The position numbers and the translations under genes were made by a program. A stretch of DNA of 64,000 bases from an uncultured Pelagibacteraceae bacterium (GTDB taxonomy: Bacteria; Pseudomonadota; Alphaproteobacteria; Pelagibacterales; Pelagibacteraceae): assembly GCA_902576115.1 (NCBI GenBank), contig CACGUE010000007.1:1-64000 (forward strand). Reading direction: 5' to 3'. Below the pieces are notes generated by a model, which did no database searches, was not told the DNA's origin, and was given only the letters and a program-made list of their open reading frames with translations. Positions 23,938-33,986 of the stretch are shown here, piece by piece. Positions within the stretch are counted from its first letter, which is position 1. Each line of letters begins with the position of its first letter.

Positions 23938-24459
23938 TTATCTTTCCAGAGAACCTTTGTTCCTGATTTTCTTTTGAAGTTGCATTATCCCATATAAAAG
24001 TGCTTCGGCGGAAGGAGGGCACCCGGGAACATATACATCAACTGGCACAATACGATCACATCCTCTTACTACAGAATAAGAGTAATGATAATATCCTCCA
24101 CCATTTGCACAACTCCCCATAGAAATTACATATCTTGGTTCTGGCATCTGGTCATAAACTTTTCTTAGTGCTGGAGCCATTTTATTTGTAAGAGTTCCAG
24201 CAACAATCATAACATCTGATTGTCTAGGTGAAGCTCTTGGGGCAGCACCAAATCTTTCTAAATCATATCTTGGCATTGAAGTTTGCATCATTTCAACTGC
24301 ACAACATGCAAGACCAAAAGTCATCCAATGCAATGATCCAGTTCTAGCCCAATTAACTAGATTATCTATTGATGTTGTTATAAAACCATTATCACTAAAA
24401 TCTTGTGCTAATTGTTTAAATTCTTCTGGAATATTTTTTTTTCTTTCTTCTAAATTCAT
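23938..24459 (-). CDS. nuoB: NADH-quinone oxidoreductase subunit B
   Basis: [62 protein letters not shown]. Confidence 0.98.
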   Translation of the reverse strand: MNLEERKKNIPEEFKQLAQDFSDNGFITTSIDNLVNWARTGSLHWMTFGLACCAVEMMQTSMPRYDLERFGAAPRASPRQSDVMIVAGTLTNKMAPALRKVYDQMPEPRYVISMGSCANGGGYYHYSYSVVRGCDRIVPVDVYVPGCPPSAEALLYGIMQLQKKIRNKGSLER

Positions 24460-24460
24460 T

Positions 24461-24829
24461 TTATTCCCAATCTAATGCTCCTTTTTTCCACTCATAAATA
24501 AACCCAATAGTAAGAATAAATAGAAAGATCATCATTGATGTAAATCCAAATATACCAATTTTGCCTAAAGATATTGCCCAAGGAAATAGAAAAGCGATTT
24601 CTAAATCAAAAATAATAAATAATATTGCTACAAGATAAAATCGAACATCAAATTCCATTCTAGAGTCATTAAATGGTTCAAATCCACACTCGTATGCTGA
24701 TAATTTTTCTGGATCAGGGTTTTTTGGAGATGCTAAATAATTGACCGCCACAAATGCTACACTTAATACAAGTGCAACTAGTAAAAATACAATAATTGGC
24801 AAATAATCTTTTAAAAATTCTGCAAGCAT
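24461..24829 (-). CDS. nuoA: NADH-quinone oxidoreductase subunit A (start probably [11 protein letters not shown] rather than the longer ORF-track start at 24847)
   Basis: [44 protein letters not shown]. Confidence 0.95.
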   Translation of the reverse strand: MLAEFLKDYLPIIVFLLVALVLSVAFVAVNYLASPKNPDPEKLSAYECGFEPFNDSRMEFDVRFYLVAILFIIFDLEIAFLFPWAISLGKIGIFGFTSMMIFLFILTIGFIYEWKKGALDWE

Positions 24830-24912
24830 GATGAGTCTATATAGCACCTTTTAGATCAACTAAAAGAGCAGATAGGTCACATTTTAAGGCTCTATTTTAT
24901 TCAATTATTTGA

Positions 24913-24989
24913 TGGCGGGAGTGAAGGGACTCGAACCCTCGACCTATCGCGTGACAGGCGATCGCTCTAACCAACTGAGCTACACCCCC
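24913..24989 (-). tRNA. tRNA-Asp (GTC)
   Basis: Minus strand GGGGGTGTAGCTCAGTTGGTTAGAGCGATCGCCTGTCACGCGATAGGTCGAGGGTTCGAGTCCCTTCACTCCCGCCA; cloverleaf closes, CCA encoded, anticodon GTC. Confidence 0.96.
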
Positions 24990-24995
24990 GTGTTC

Positions 24996-25071
24996 TGGTG
25001 GGCAGTAAAGGACTCGAACCTTTGACCCCCTCGGTGTAAACGAGATGCTCTACCAACTGAGCTAACCGCCC
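24996..25071 (-). tRNA. tRNA-Val (TAC)
   Basis: Minus strand GGGCGGTTAGCTCAGTTGGTAGAGCATCTCGTTTACACCGAGGGGGTCAAAGGTTCGAGTCCTTTACTGCCCACCA; anticodon TAC. Confidence 0.96.
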
Positions 25072-25118
25072 AAAACATGGTACTATTACATCAAGCTTAT
25101 TATAATGTAAATTGTTTA

Positions 25119-27506
25119 TTACTGAATACTAGCCTGAGATTTGTCGTCTTTTTTAGTTTCAGTTAATTTATCTACTTCAGTCCATTCAGTAGGCTTTAAT
25201 TCTTTCGTTAAAGCTATTTTAATTACTTCATCAGCAGTTTCTACTGGTACTATTTCAATATCGTCTTTCACTTTTTTTGGTACATCAACTAAATCTTTTT
25301 CATTCTCTTTAGGTATCAAAACTTTTTTTACTCCAGCTCTATGTGCTGCTAATAGTTTTTCTTTTAGTCCACCAATTGGCAAAACTTGGCCTGTGATTGT
25401 TACTTCACCTGTCATTGCTATTTCTTTTTTAACTGGAACTTTTGTAATAGAAGATACAATTGATGTAACCATAGCTATACCCGCTGAAGGGCCATCTTTT
25501 GGTGTTGCTCCTTCTGGAACATGGATATGAAAGTCTTTTTTCTCGAACAGTGGTGGTGTTACACCAAATTCTAAACATTTTGATCTTACATAAGATTTTG
25601 CAGCTTTTACAGATTCTTGCATTACATCACCTAATTTACCAGTTATTTGCATTCTTCCCTTACCTGGCATATTTACTGTTTCAACTTTTAATATCTCCCC
25701 CCCAAACTCTGTCCAAGCTAAACCTATTACTATTCCAACTTTATCTTTTGCTTCTAATTCACCAAATTTAAATTTCTTAATTCCAAGAAAGTCGGGTATA
25801 TTTTTTTCATTAACATCAACACTCTTTTCTTCGTTATTTACAACTTTTTTAACAACTTTTCTTGTTACTTTTGATATTTCTCTCTCTAAATTTCTAACAC
25901 CACTTTCTCTTGTATAGCTTCTTATAATTTCTTTAATTGTATCATCTGCTAACTTCATTTCACCTTCTTTGACACCATTGTCTTTAATTTGTTTAGGAAG
26001 TAAATATTTATTAGCTATATTAATCTTTTCATCCTCTGTATATCCAGGAATTCTTATAACTTCCATTCTGTCTAAAAGTGGAGGAAGAATATTTAGTGTA
26101 TTTGCTGTTGTTACAAACATTACATCTGACAAATCATAATCAACTTCTAGGTAATGATCATTGAATGTTGTGTTTTGTTCAGGATCTAAAGCCTCTAATA
26201 AAGCTGATGATGGATCGCCTCTATAATCGTTTCCAACTTTATCAATTTCGTCAAGTAAAAATAAAGGATTTTTAGTTCCTGCTTTTTTCATCATTTGAAT
26301 TATTTTTCCGGGAAGTGATCCGATGTAAGTTCTTCTATGACCTCTTACTTCTGCTTCATCTCTAACTCCACCTAAAGACATTCGTACAAATTGCCTATTT
26401 GTTGCTTTAGCTATTGATTTTCCTAATGAAGTTTTACCTACACCAGGGGGTCCCACTAAACAAAGTATTGGACCTTTGATTTTATCCATTCTTTTTTGCA
26501 CAGCTAAAAATTCGATAATTCTCTCTTTAACTTTTTCTAATCCAAAATGATCTTCTTCAAGAATTTTTAAAGCTTTATTTAAATCTATATCTACTTTATC
26601 CTTTTTAAACCATGGCAAATCTATCATCCAATCTAGATAATTTCTTACAACTGTAGCTTCGGCAGACATAGGGCTCATATTTTTTAATTTTTTAAGTTCA
26701 GACATGCATTTTTTTTCGACTTCTTTAGGCATCTTTGCTTTTAATATCGATTTTTTTAAACTTGTGGTTTCGTCTTTACCATCTTCAATTTCACCTAATT
26801 CTTTTTGGATAGCTTTTAGTTGTTCATTTAAATAATATTCTCTCTGAGTTTTCTCCATTTGAGTTTTAACTCTACCTCTTATTCTTTTTTCAACACCTAT
26901 TATGCTTGCCTCATTTTCCATGATTTTAATGATGCTATTTAATCTTTTTTTAACATCCAGAATTTCAAAGATTTGTTGTTTTTCTGAGATGCTAGCATTG
27001 ATGTGTGAAATTATATTATCAGCAACTTTAGAGGGATCTTTTAATTGCTTAATGTTGTTGATTGTCTCTGAAGAGATTTTCTTATTAACACTTGTCAGTT
27101 TTTCTAGTCTTTTTATAGCAGTTAAGCTTAATGGGAGTAGATCGTCTTCTTTTGATATAACATCTTTTTGATACTCAAATGAACATTTGATAAATTTTTC
27201 ATCATCTTTAAAATCAACAATTTTTACTCTTTTAGTACCCTCAACTAATACTTTAACAGTTCCGTCTGGTAGTTTAAGTAGCTGTAAAATGTTACTTTCA
27301 CATCCGTAAGTGAAAACGTCATTTTTTTTTGGGTCATCAACTTCAGAATTTTTTTGTGTAACTAAAACAATTTTTTTATCACCCTTCATTACTTCATTTA
27401 AAGCAGTTATAGATTTATCTCTTCCAACAAATAATGGAATGACCATACTTGGGAAGACAACTATGTCTCTTAATGGTAATAACGGTAATGTTACTTTTAT
27501 ATCCAT
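25119..27506 (-). CDS. lon: Endopeptidase La (ATP-dependent Lon protease)
   Basis: GPPGVGKTSLGKSIA; catalytic HVPEGATPKDGPSAGIAMVTSI; 795 aa. Confidence 0.98.
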   Translation of the reverse strand: MDIKVTLPLLPLRDIVVFPSMVIPLFVGRDKSITALNEVMKGDKKIVLVTQKNSEVDDPKKNDVFTYGCESNILQLLKLPDGTVKVLVEGTKRVKIVDFKDDEKFIKCSFEYQKDVISKEDDLLPLSLTAIKRLEKLTSVNKKISSETINNIKQLKDPSKVADNIISHINASISEKQQIFEILDVKKRLNSIIKIMENEASIIGVEKRIRGRVKTQMEKTQREYYLNEQLKAIQKELGEIEDGKDETTSLKKSILKAKMPKEVEKKCMSELKKLKNMSPMSAEATVVRNYLDWMIDLPWFKKDKVDIDLNKALKILEEDHFGLEKVKERIIEFLAVQKRMDKIKGPILCLVGPPGVGKTSLGKSIAKATNRQFVRMSLGGVRDEAEVRGHRRTYIGSLPGKIIQMMKKAGTKNPLFLLDEIDKVGNDYRGDPSSALLEALDPEQNTTFNDHYLEVDYDLSDVMFVTTANTLNILPPLLDRMEVIRIPGYTEDEKINIANKYLLPKQIKDNGVKEGEMKLADDTIKEIIRSYTRESGVRNLEREISKVTRKVVKKVVNNEEKSVDVNEKNIPDFLGIKKFKFGELEAKDKVGIVIGLAWTEFGGEILKVETVNMPGKGRMQITGKLGDVMQESVKAAKSYVRSKCLEFGVTPPLFEKKDFHIHVPEGATPKDGPSAGIAMVTSIVSSITKVPVKKEIAMTGEVTITGQVLPIGGLKEKLLAAHRAGVKKVLIPKENEKDLVDVPKKVKDDIEIVPVETADEVIKIALTKELKPTEWTEVDKLTETKKDDKSQASIQ

Positions 27507-27568
27507 CAGAGAAATATGGATATTATATTATATAATGCAATAGGAAATTATGGTTTATTAACGTTCAA

Positions 27569-28831
27569 TTATGCTGCTGAAGTCTTATCAGTTTTAGTTT
27601 TGTTCTTCGAATGAACAATAACAGGCGCTGATACGCCTTTCGCCGCACCAGAATCAATTATGACTTCTTCTATATTATCTTGACTTGGTAGATCAAACAT
27701 TGTTTTCAATAATATATTTTCCAGAATTGATCTAAGTCCTCTTGCTCCAGTTTTTTTTGATATAGCTTTGTTAGCAATATCTTTTACTGATTGATCTTTA
27801 AAAGTAAGTTTTACTCCCTCCAATTTAAATAGCTCTTGATATTGTTTAATTAGAGAATTTTTTGGCTCAAGTAAAATTTTAACTAAAGATTTCTCATCTA
27901 GATCGTCTAATGTTGCTGTTATTGGTAATCTTCCTATAAATTCTGGTATCAATCCATATTTCAATAAATCTTCTGGTTCAAGATTCTTCATCCACTCGCC
28001 CACTTTTTTATCTTCTAAACTTTTTACCTCCGCGCCAAAACCAATGGATGAACCTTTGTCTCTTTGAGAAATAATTTTATCTAAACCTGCAAACGCGCCA
28101 CCGCATATAAATAAAATGTTAGTGGTATCTACTTGTAAGAATTCTTGTTGAGGATGTTTTCTGCCACCTTGAGGAGGAACGCTAGCAACTGTTCCTTCCA
28201 TGATTTTTAACAAAGCTTGTTGTACACCTTCACCAGAAACATCTCTTGTAATTGATGGGTTTTCTGATTTTCTGCTAATTTTATCTACTTCATCAATATA
28301 AACAATTCCTCTTTGAGCCTTTTCAACATTATAATCTGCTGCTTGCAATAATTTTAATATTATATTTTCAACATCTTCACCGACATATCCAGCTTCAGTT
28401 AATGTAGTTGCATCTGCCATTGTAAATGGCACATCTAAAATTCTTGCTAAAGTTTGTGCTAATAATGTTTTTCCACATCCTGTTGGTCCAACTAACAGAA
28501 TATTTGATTTTGAAAGTTCTACATTTTTGCTTGTTTTATTTTCGTAATTTAATCTTTTGTAATGATTATGAACTGCAACTGATAAAACTTTTTTTGCATG
28601 ATCTTGTCCAATCACATAATCATCTAGAACTGCACAGATCTCTTTAGGTGATGGTAATCCATCTTGATGTTTTACAAAAGTATCTTTGCTCTCTTCTTTG
28701 ATGATGTCCATGCATAATTCAACACACTCATCACAAATAAAAACTGTTGGTCCAGCAATTAATTTTCTGACTTCATGCTGACTCTTTCCACAGAAAGAAC
28801 AGTAAAGAATATTTTTATTATTGTTGCTCAT
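27569..28831 (-). CDS. clpX: ATP-dependent Clp protease ATP-binding subunit ClpX
   Basis: N-terminal zinc-binding [18 protein letters not shown]...[23 protein letters not shown]. Confidence 0.98.
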   Translation of the reverse strand: MSNNNKNILYCSFCGKSQHEVRKLIAGPTVFICDECVELCMDIIKEESKDTFVKHQDGLPSPKEICAVLDDYVIGQDHAKKVLSVAVHNHYKRLNYENKTSKNVELSKSNILLVGPTGCGKTLLAQTLARILDVPFTMADATTLTEAGYVGEDVENIILKLLQAADYNVEKAQRGIVYIDEVDKISRKSENPSITRDVSGEGVQQALLKIMEGTVASVPPQGGRKHPQQEFLQVDTTNILFICGGAFAGLDKIISQRDKGSSIGFGAEVKSLEDKKVGEWMKNLEPEDLLKYGLIPEFIGRLPITATLDDLDEKSLVKILLEPKNSLIKQYQELFKLEGVKLTFKDQSVKDIANKAISKKTGARGLRSILENILLKTMFDLPSQDNIEEVIIDSGAAKGVSAPVIVHSKNKTKTDKTSAA

Positions 28832-28920
28832 AATTTTTTATAACGAATCAATTTGAATACTTTATTACAAAGATTACTTCTTAATCAAGTGTAGGTTGTG
28901 AATAAACTATATATTGTTGT

Positions 28921-29532
28921 TTAGTCTCTTTTTTCTACTACTTTATCGATCAAACCAAAATCTTTTGCGTTATTTGGAGTCATAAAATTGTCTCTTTCCA
29001 AAGCTTCTTTGATTTGATCAACTGACTTACCGGTGTGTTTAGAATAAATTTCATTCAATCTTTTTTTTAATGACATAACCTCATTAGCATGAATTTCTAT
29101 GTCTGTAGCTTGACCTTGAAAACCTGCAGAAGGTTGGTGAACCATTATTCTTGAATTTGGCAATGATAATCTTTTTCCTTTAGATCCTGCAGCCAGCAAA
29201 AAAGATCCCATACTTGCAGCTTGACCAATACATAATGTGCTAACCTCAGGTTTAATATATTGCATTGTATCGTAAATTCCTAAACCCGCTGTAACTAATC
29301 CTCCGGGACTATTGATGTACAAAGAAATTTCTTTTTTAGGATCTTCAGACTCTAAAAATAATAATTGAGCAGTAACTAAAGATGCAACCGCATCATTAAT
29401 TGGTCCAACTACAAAAACAATTCTCTCTTTTAATAATCTTGAATAAATATCATAAGCTCTTTCACCACGACTTGATTGCTCAACTACCATTGGTATTAAA
29501 GTATTTAGATGTTCTGGAATTTTTGTTGTCAT
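28921..29532 (-). CDS. clpP: ATP-dependent Clp protease proteolytic subunit
   Basis: [39 protein letters not shown]. Confidence 0.98.
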   Translation of the reverse strand: MTTKIPEHLNTLIPMVVEQSSRGERAYDIYSRLLKERIVFVVGPINDAVASLVTAQLLFLESEDPKKEISLYINSPGGLVTAGLGIYDTMQYIKPEVSTLCIGQAASMGSFLLAAGSKGKRLSLPNSRIMVHQPSAGFQGQATDIEIHANEVMSLKKRLNEIYSKHTGKSVDQIKEALERDNFMTPNNAKDFGLIDKVVEKRD

Positions 29533-29563
29533 AAGTGATTCGATTTACTTATACAACTTGTGA

Positions 29564-31033
29564 TTACTTTTTGCTAACTTTTTTTGTTGATTTAGTTTTT
29601 TTAGCTACTTTTTTTGGAGCTTTAGATGATTTGGTTGTTTTCTTTTCTTTTTTATCTTCCGACTTAACTTCTTTTTTCTCTTTAACTTTATTATCAGTAT
29701 TTTCAGATAGTTTTGCTAATTTCTCTTGCTCTTTTAGATTTTTTTCATTCTCTTCTTTTAAGATTTTTTCAGCTTCTTCTTTGCTAATTTCTTTTTTGTT
29801 TACTTTTGCTATTTTTTTAAGTTCAGCAATTATCTTTTCTTCATATACAGAACCTCTTAAACTCTCTATTGCTCCCGGGTTTTTCTCATAATACTCTTTG
29901 ACCATCTTTTCTTGTCCAGGCATCATTCTAAATTGTTTTTGTATTTCTACATTTAACTCTTCTTGAGATACTTTAATTTTATTTTTTTCACCAAATGCAT
30001 TTAGAATAAGACCAGTTTTTATTCTTTTTTTTGCTTGTTCCTCAAAATATTTTAAATTTTTTTTCTTCTCTTCTTCTTTCATGCCCTGAGCTAATAAATT
30101 TATCTCTTGTTCAATAAGGTTAGCAGGTAACTGATCTAGTTTTTGTTTTTCAATTTGTTCAAGAATTTGTTTTTTTGAAATCATTTCTAATGAATTTTTA
30201 AATTCATCGTTAATTTGTTTAGATATTAATTCTTTTAAATTATTTAAGTCCTTTGCTCCTAAATTTTTTGCAAAGTTGTCATCTATTTTGGTTTCTTCAG
30301 GTTTTTTTACTGCTGTAATTTTACATTCAAATACTGCAGATTTGTTAGCTACTTCTTTTTCTGGAAAGTTTTCTGGTAGTTTAACTTCTGCTTTTTTATC
30401 TTGTTTATTTTTGACACCCTCTAATTGCTTATCAAATCCTTTAATAAATAAATCTTTTCCAAGTTCTAATTGAGTATTTTTTCCTTCATTTCCTTTAAAA
30501 TCTTTACCATCAACTGTTGCTTTATAATCAAAAACTACTAAATCACCCACTTTAGCAGCATAACTTTCTTCAGCTTCTTTAAAATTTTTCTGAGTTTTTG
30601 CTATTTGATCAATTCTTTTATCTGTTTCTTTTGGATCAATTTTAACAACGTACTCGTTTACTTTTAAATCTTTTAATGATCCAACTTCAACATTAGGTAA
30701 TTCTGTTACAGAAATTGTGTATTCAAGATCTTTACCTTCACCAAACGATTTTAAATCAATCTTTGGCTGACCTGCTGGTTTAATTTTATTATCCTCAAGA
30801 GCTTTTGTTGTTGTATCTTTTAATACTTTATCGATTACTTCTCCGTATACAGCTTTTCCAAATTGTCTTTTTAAAATTTCTGTAGGAACTTTACCTGGTC
30901 TGAATCCTTTTAAAACGACATCTTTTTTAATCTCTTCGTATTTTTCTTCGAGATATCCAGATATAGTTTTTTTATCGATAAAAACTTTTATATCTTTTTC
31001 TAAACCTTTTTTATTTTCTACTGTTACTTTCAT
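29564..31033 (-). CDS. tig: Trigger factor with Lys/Glu-rich C-terminal extension (start corrected to MKVTVENKKGLEKD)
   Basis: FRPGKVPTEILKRQFGKAVYGEV; PPIase region GDLVVFDYKATVDGKDFKG; upstream part of the 31078 ORF lies in tRNA-Leu. Confidence 0.94.
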   Translation of the reverse strand: MKVTVENKKGLEKDIKVFIDKKTISGYLEEKYEEIKKDVVLKGFRPGKVPTEILKRQFGKAVYGEVIDKVLKDTTTKALEDNKIKPAGQPKIDLKSFGEGKDLEYTISVTELPNVEVGSLKDLKVNEYVVKIDPKETDKRIDQIAKTQKNFKEAEESYAAKVGDLVVFDYKATVDGKDFKGNEGKNTQLELGKDLFIKGFDKQLEGVKNKQDKKAEVKLPENFPEKEVANKSAVFECKITAVKKPEETKIDDNFAKNLGAKDLNNLKELISKQINDEFKNSLEMISKKQILEQIEKQKLDQLPANLIEQEINLLAQGMKEEEKKKNLKYFEEQAKKRIKTGLILNAFGEKNKIKVSQEELNVEIQKQFRMMPGQEKMVKEYYEKNPGAIESLRGSVYEEKIIAELKKIAKVNKKEISKEEAEKILKEENEKNLKEQEKLAKLSENTDNKVKEKKEVKSEDKKEKKTTKSSKAPKKVAKKTKSTKKVSKK

Positions 31034-31039
31034 AAAATA

Positions 31040-31124
31040 TGGTAGGCGAGAAAGGACTCGAACCTTCACAGTTTGCACTATTGGTTCCTAAGACCAACGC
31101 GTCTACCAATTCCGCCACTCGCCC
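31040..31124 (-). tRNA. tRNA-Leu (TAG)
   Basis: Minus strand GGGCGAGTGGCGGAATTGGTAGACGCGTTGGTCTTAGGAACCAATAGTGCAAACTGTGAAGGTTCGAGTCCTTTCTCGCCTACCA; long variable arm, anticodon TAG. Confidence 0.95.
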
Positions 31125-31201
31125 AAATTATTGGTGCTTTATATATGATTGATTATAATTGTCCAATTAGAATAATAGTGTAAAATATTAGCTTAATTGA
31201 T

Positions 31202-31381
31202 ATGAGCAAAACAAATATTGCAATTGTTATTTATCTTGTCGGTCTTGCATTAGGTGCGATCTTTTTAGATATATGGAGTGCTGAAACCAGTCCAAAAGCT
31301 TTATTAGGTATTGGATGGACAACTTTATTTGCTATTGCTTTATTCTTTGCTGAAAAAGAAAAAGAAGAAAAAAAAGATTAA
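31202..31381 (+). CDS. Small membrane protein (59 aa), not in the ORF track
   Basis: Intact ATG-TAA ORF: MSKTNIAIVIYLVGLALGAIFLDIWSAETSPKALLGIGWTTLFAIALFFAEKEKEEKKD; two hydrophobic segments; fills the gap between tRNA-Leu and the next gene. Confidence 0.65.
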   Translation: MSKTNIAIVIYLVGLALGAIFLDIWSAETSPKALLGIGWTTLFAIALFFAEKEKEEKKD

Positions 31382-32250
31382 TTCTTCTTTATTAATTCAC
31401 TTATAAAAAGTTCACCATCACCATCATCAACTGCTTTTTTATAGAAAGATTTCGATAGATCGGATAATTTTTCCGCATTATCCATACCTTTTAATAAGTC
31501 AGTTATATATGTTAAATCTTTTAGTGTATTAGTCGCTGTAAACTTAAAACCTGTGTAATCATCCTCTAAAACCTTATCAAAAATCCTTTTTAAAGCATTA
31601 GAATTACCTGATCCTAATTGTGCTACTTTGTAAAGTTTATCTAAATCAATATCTAATTTTTTTGCCGCTTTTATCAATTCAATTACATAAGTAGCTGTTC
31701 CTAATGATAGAAAATTATTTAATAATTTTGTTTTTGCGCCATTTCCAATACCACCAAAATGATAATAGTTTTTACAAAAACATTTTAAAAGTTCTTCTGA
31801 TCTTTTTAAGTTTTCCTCAGATCCACCAACAATTCCACCTAATATTCCCTCTTCCGCTTGAACAGGACCTCCCATTACTGGACACTCTAAATAAGGAATA
31901 TTATTTGCTTTTAATATTTGTTCCATTTCAACAGATCCATTTTGATTATGAGTGGTAATATCAATGACAATTGTTTTATCAGTCAGTAATGAAACTATTT
32001 TTTTTCCGATTTCATGAGCAATGGGAGAGTTTGTTACACATAGGAACAAAGCATCTAATCCACTTTTACAAAGTTCTTCATAAGATTTAACTTCTTTTGC
32101 ACCCTCTTTAACTATTCTATCAATTGGCTTTCTGTTCTTATTGGCAATTACAAATAATTCATAATTATTTTTAAGAATGTTATTCGCGATACCAAATCCC
32201 ATCCATCCAACACCTATAAATCCAACTTTCATTTTCAAATCATTATTCAT
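31378..32250 (-). CDS. NAD(P)-dependent beta-hydroxyacid dehydrogenase (3-hydroxyisobutyrate dehydrogenase-like)
   Basis: VGFIGVGWMGFGIANNIL Rossmann start; ECPVMGGPVQAEEGILGGIVGG; GNGAKTKLLNNFL. Confidence 0.88.
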   Translation of the reverse strand: MNNDLKMKVGFIGVGWMGFGIANNILKNNYELFVIANKNRKPIDRIVKEGAKEVKSYEELCKSGLDALFLCVTNSPIAHEIGKKIVSLLTDKTIVIDITTHNQNGSVEMEQILKANNIPYLECPVMGGPVQAEEGILGGIVGGSEENLKRSEELLKCFCKNYYHFGGIGNGAKTKLLNNFLSLGTATYVIELIKAAKKLDIDLDKLYKVAQLGSGNSNALKRIFDKVLEDDYTGFKFTATNTLKDLTYITDLLKGMDNAEKLSDLSKSFYKKAVDDGDGELFISELIKKN

Positions 32251-32260
32251 TATGAAATAT

Positions 32261-33352
32261 TTAATTTTTTAAGAGCTTTTTTTTAAGCATTTCAAATTCA
32301 TCTTTTGAAATCAAACCAGATTTATACATTTCATTTAACTCTTTAATTTTAGACATTAAATCGTCTACACTTATTTCATCTTCAGATTTTGATTTTTCCT
32401 CTTTAGTTTTTTTTGCTTTTTCTTCTTTTGCTTTCTGTTCAGCGGCTTTTTTTGCTTTTTCTTCTTTGGCGTTCTGCTCAGCGACTTTTTTTGCTTTTTC
32501 TTCTTTTGCTTTTTGTTCAGCGGCTTTTTTTGCTTTTTCTTCTTCATTTATTTTCAGATTTTTTTCTGAATTAAAATTTGATAGATAAAATGTATCTTTA
32601 AAATATTTAATATCATTATTAATATCAAAGTTTTCATATGTTAAATTGATCTTTTTATTTATTTTTAATGTATCTTGAAATTCTTGATGTCTTTTTAATG
32701 CAAGGTTTATCCATTGGCTCATTTTATTTTTATAATTTGGATAACCATCTATTATCTTTGGATTAAACTTAGTTAATTTATCTACAAAAATATTTTCATT
32801 TAAAATTTGATCGTAATTGAACATATATCCAACCCAAATTAAATCTCCTCCTTTAATATAGACATGATCTGCTCTAATTACTCTTGCTGGTAAATCAACA
32901 TTATGTTTTTTTTTTAATTTTTTTATTGCACCTTTAAATTCTTTAAATTCATCTTGTTGTTTCAAATAATCTTTAAGATTTACTTCTTGTACTACCAATC
33001 CATTTGTAAAGTTTTCATTTATCAAATTTAAATTGGTAATGCTGTTGTCATAAAAAATACCTTTTTTATTTTTAAAAAAATAGTCTATCCACCAAGTTCT
33101 CATTAGATTATTGTACTTATCACCCTTATATTTCACTGTTGTAATAATAGAACTAATTCTATTATCATTGGTTTTCTCTGCAAATATTCTTATTTTAGCA
33201 ACTCCAAAACCTTCATTTATACTACCGCTAGTTTTGATTAGTTTATTTGGTTCGAATAATTCAATATTGAGCTTTCCTATCTTATAAATTTCTGCATTTG
33301 ATGTATTAATTATTAGGCTAACAAAAAAAAATATTGATAAGATTATTTTCAT
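32261..33352 (-). CDS. Secreted protein with Lys/Glu/Ala-rich repeat linker and C-terminal SHOCT domain (start trimmed to MKIILSIFFFVSLIINTSNA)
   Basis: Signal peptide at the trimmed start; EEKAKKAAEQKAK repeats; SHOCT-like VDDLMSKIKELNEMYKSGLISKDEFEMLKKKLL. Confidence 0.7.
   Translation of the reverse strand: MKIILSIFFFVSLIINTSNAEIYKIGKLNIELFEPNKLIKTSGSINEGFGVAKIRIFAEKTNDNRISSIITTVKYKGDKYNNLMRTWWIDYFFKNKKGIFYDNSITNLNLINENFTNGLVVQEVNLKDYLKQQDEFKEFKGAIKKLKKKHNVDLPARVIRADHVYIKGGDLIWVGYMFNYDQILNENIFVDKLTKFNPKIIDGYPNYKNKMSQWINLALKRHQEFQDTLKINKKINLTYENFDINNDIKYFKDTFYLSNFNSEKNLKINEEEKAKKAAEQKAKEEKAKKVAEQNAKEEKAKKAAEQKAKEEKAKKTKEEKSKSEDEISVDDLMSKIKELNEMYKSGLISKDEFEMLKKKLLKN
32395..32550. repeat. 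In-frame 39-bp (13-aa) coding tandem repeat, about 4 units
   Basis: Encodes EEKAKKAAEQKAK / EEKAKKVAEQNAK / EEKAKKAAEQKAK / EEKAKKTKEEKSK; near-identical DNA blocks tttttttgctttttcttcttttgctttttgttcagcggc. Confidence 0.85.
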
Positions 33353-33401
33353 ACAAGTTTTTTTATATTTAAAACATATTATAAAATACAATAATCTCAT
33401 A

Positions 33402-33965
33402 CTACATTGATTCAATACTTCCTATAAATTTATAGTCTTTATCTATAACAACAATTTCTCCAGATGAAGTACCAAAATTTAACATTTCTGAAATAACTAC
33501 AAAATGTGTTACTAAAATAAGATTTTTCTCACCATTCCAATTTTTAATGTATTTTTTTAAACTCTTAATTTGTTCATCTTTATATTTGTAAAACTTCTCT
33601 TGATAAAAAGAGTTTAAACCTTTGAATGTTTCATAATTATTAAACGCAAATCTTGCAGTATCTTTGCATCTACACCATTCACTAGATAACACTTTATCAA
33701 TTTTAATGTTATTGTCTTTAAATAATATTCCAATTTTTTTTGATTGCTCTATCCCTTGTTGATTTAAATTTCTTTGAGTATCACATTTTTTTAAATCAAT
33801 ATTATCAGGATCTCCATTTCCTGGTGCAAGGGAATGTCTTATAAATACAATTTTTCCACCCTTCTGCAGTTCGCTTATTACTAAATCATTAGCCTGTGAA
33901 TAATTTGAATTAAAAATACTTAGCAAAAATAAAAGAATAAAATTTATATATTTCATAAACGACAA
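33402..33965 (-). CDS. Histidine phosphatase superfamily protein, exported
   Basis: N-terminal signal; GGKIVFIRHSLAPGNGDPDN (RHG-like motif); SSEWCRCKDTARFAF; LILVTHFVVIS. Confidence 0.82.
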   Translation of the reverse strand: MSFMKYINFILLFLLSIFNSNYSQANDLVISELQKGGKIVFIRHSLAPGNGDPDNIDLKKCDTQRNLNQQGIEQSKKIGILFKDNNIKIDKVLSSEWCRCKDTARFAFNNYETFKGLNSFYQEKFYKYKDEQIKSLKKYIKNWNGEKNLILVTHFVVISEMLNFGTSSGEIVVIDKDYKFIGSIESM

Positions 33966-33986
33966 TTAAATTTTTATCTGTATTTT

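Noticed and set aside
24848-24866. CTTTTAG-ATCAA-CTAAAAG inverted repeat upstream of nuoA
   Set aside because: Only 7 bp and AT-rich, lacks a flanking U-tract on the operon strand; too weak to call.
25141-25530. 129-aa plus-strand ORF inside lon
   Set aside because: Antisense to the Lon protease domain; Ser/Thr/Phe-rich composition typical of antisense AT-rich ORFs.
29535-29891. 118-aa plus-strand ORF over tig
   Set aside because: Mirror of the Lys/Glu-rich trigger-factor tail, giving a Phe/Ser-rich spurious ORF.
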